NCBI RefSeq assembly: GCF_030463535.1
Contig: NC_132891.1
Location: 6,295,122 to 6,359,121 of the forward strand
Direction: 5' to 3'
Length of the DNA: 64,000 nucleotides
Source: Salminus brasiliensis
Taxonomy: Eukaryota; Chordata; Actinopteri; Characiformes; Bryconidae
The notes under the pieces are model-generated. The model searched no databases and was not told where the DNA came from. It worked only from the letters and a program-made list of their open reading frames with translations. Positions within the stretch are counted from its first letter, which is position 1. Every line of letters begins with the position of its first letter. Below, piece after piece: positions 63,412 to 64,000 of this stretch. The translations under genes and the position numbers were made by a program.

Positions 63412-64000
63412 GCGTGACCTTTGAGTGGGTTTGAACAGACTTCTTTGTAACTGGGACCCAGTTGAGGCGTCCTAAATGGGCCCCATTGTTACAGCCCATC
63501 ATAATCTCACATGGATCCCATCTAGGTCCCATTGCAGATATACAACCCAGATAGGCCCATGTTTAACCCCTCCTGGTCCCATGACTGATCCTGGTGGGCA
63601 TCCATATGTGGGCCAACATTAAAGCCGAGGACCATACTTACTGGTTCCCAGTTACCCATACGGGCCCCACATGGACATGCTCGCTGGGAAGTATGTCGCT
63701 CATTTTACTCCTATACTGAAAAATAAAATGCACTTTGAATTACTGTACCTCGATACATCAAAGTGACTATAGCCCAACTGGGAACCAGAAAGTTTTGTTC
63801 ACAGGTTCCATGTTGGTCCCACATATGGATGGATGCCCACCAGGACCAGTGATGGGACTAGGAGGGGTTAAGCATGGGCCCCATCTGGGATGTACACTGC
63901 ACATTCGGACCTAGATGGGACCCACATGAGATTAAGGTGGGCTGTAACAATGGGGCTCATTTGAGAAGACAATAAAAAGCCACACCCACTTGGAACCACC
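63412..64000. repeat. Large inverted repeat (fold-back element), cut by window edge
   Basis: Left arm (to 63653) and right arm (from 63776) are reverse complements with mismatches, around a loop of about 122 bp. Matching landmarks: GTTACAGCCCATCATAATCT against its complement near 63930-63949; CCTGGTGGGCATCCATATG against 63826-63846; CTGGTTCCCAGTT (63641-63653) against AACTGGGAACCAG (63776-63788). Confidence 0.85.

Overview
The window is nuclear DNA from a ray-finned (teleost) fish. Three spliced genes match vertebrate families, with intron/exon structure, GT-AG splice sites and AATAAA signals. The rest is dense in tRNA-derived SINEs, short inverted-repeat DNA elements and long CA/GT, CT/GA and CTTT microsatellites, as in teleosts. 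The repeat families suggest an otophysan (characin/catfish-like) fish, but that is a weak inference.

Layout: 1-7.7 kb is intergenic, with a 68-bp tandem array, a dead Tc1-like transposase and several MITEs. sgk1 (+, coding 9701-13419, ten coding exons, 433 aa) is a complete serum/glucocorticoid-regulated kinase with a plausible alternative first exon at 7926-7953. 14.5-19.5 kb is intergenic and ends in a long polypyrimidine block. slc2a12 (GLUT12, +, coding 22297-35509, five coding exons, 622 aa) has a GC-rich promoter and untranslated exon ending at 20197. tbpl1 (-, coding 41209-37283, six coding exons, 189 aa) lies tail-to-tail with slc2a12 and probably has an untranslated first exon near 42.8 kb. 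From 43 kb to the end I find no coding exon, only repeats: MITEs, nested SINEs, two oppositely oriented minisatellites, a roughly 1-kb CTTT tract and a large inverted repeat at the right edge.

The order sgk1-slc2a12-tbpl1 is the same neighbourhood as human 6q23 (known synteny). The genes are not an operon and act separately: sgk1 is a PI3K/PDK1-dependent kinase controlling ion transport, slc2a12 is a facilitative hexose transporter, and tbpl1 is a TBP paralogue used in core-promoter recognition. SGK-family kinases are known to affect glucose transporters, but nothing here shows a direct link.

I found no new gene system. The most interesting observations are a copy of the whole short sgk1 intron 1, plus the last bases of exon 1, at the 3' end of sgk1 intron 6; the alternative sgk1 first exon; an abundant TA-flanked MITE family including fold-back and internally deleted forms; nested insertions; and the terminal large inverted repeat.
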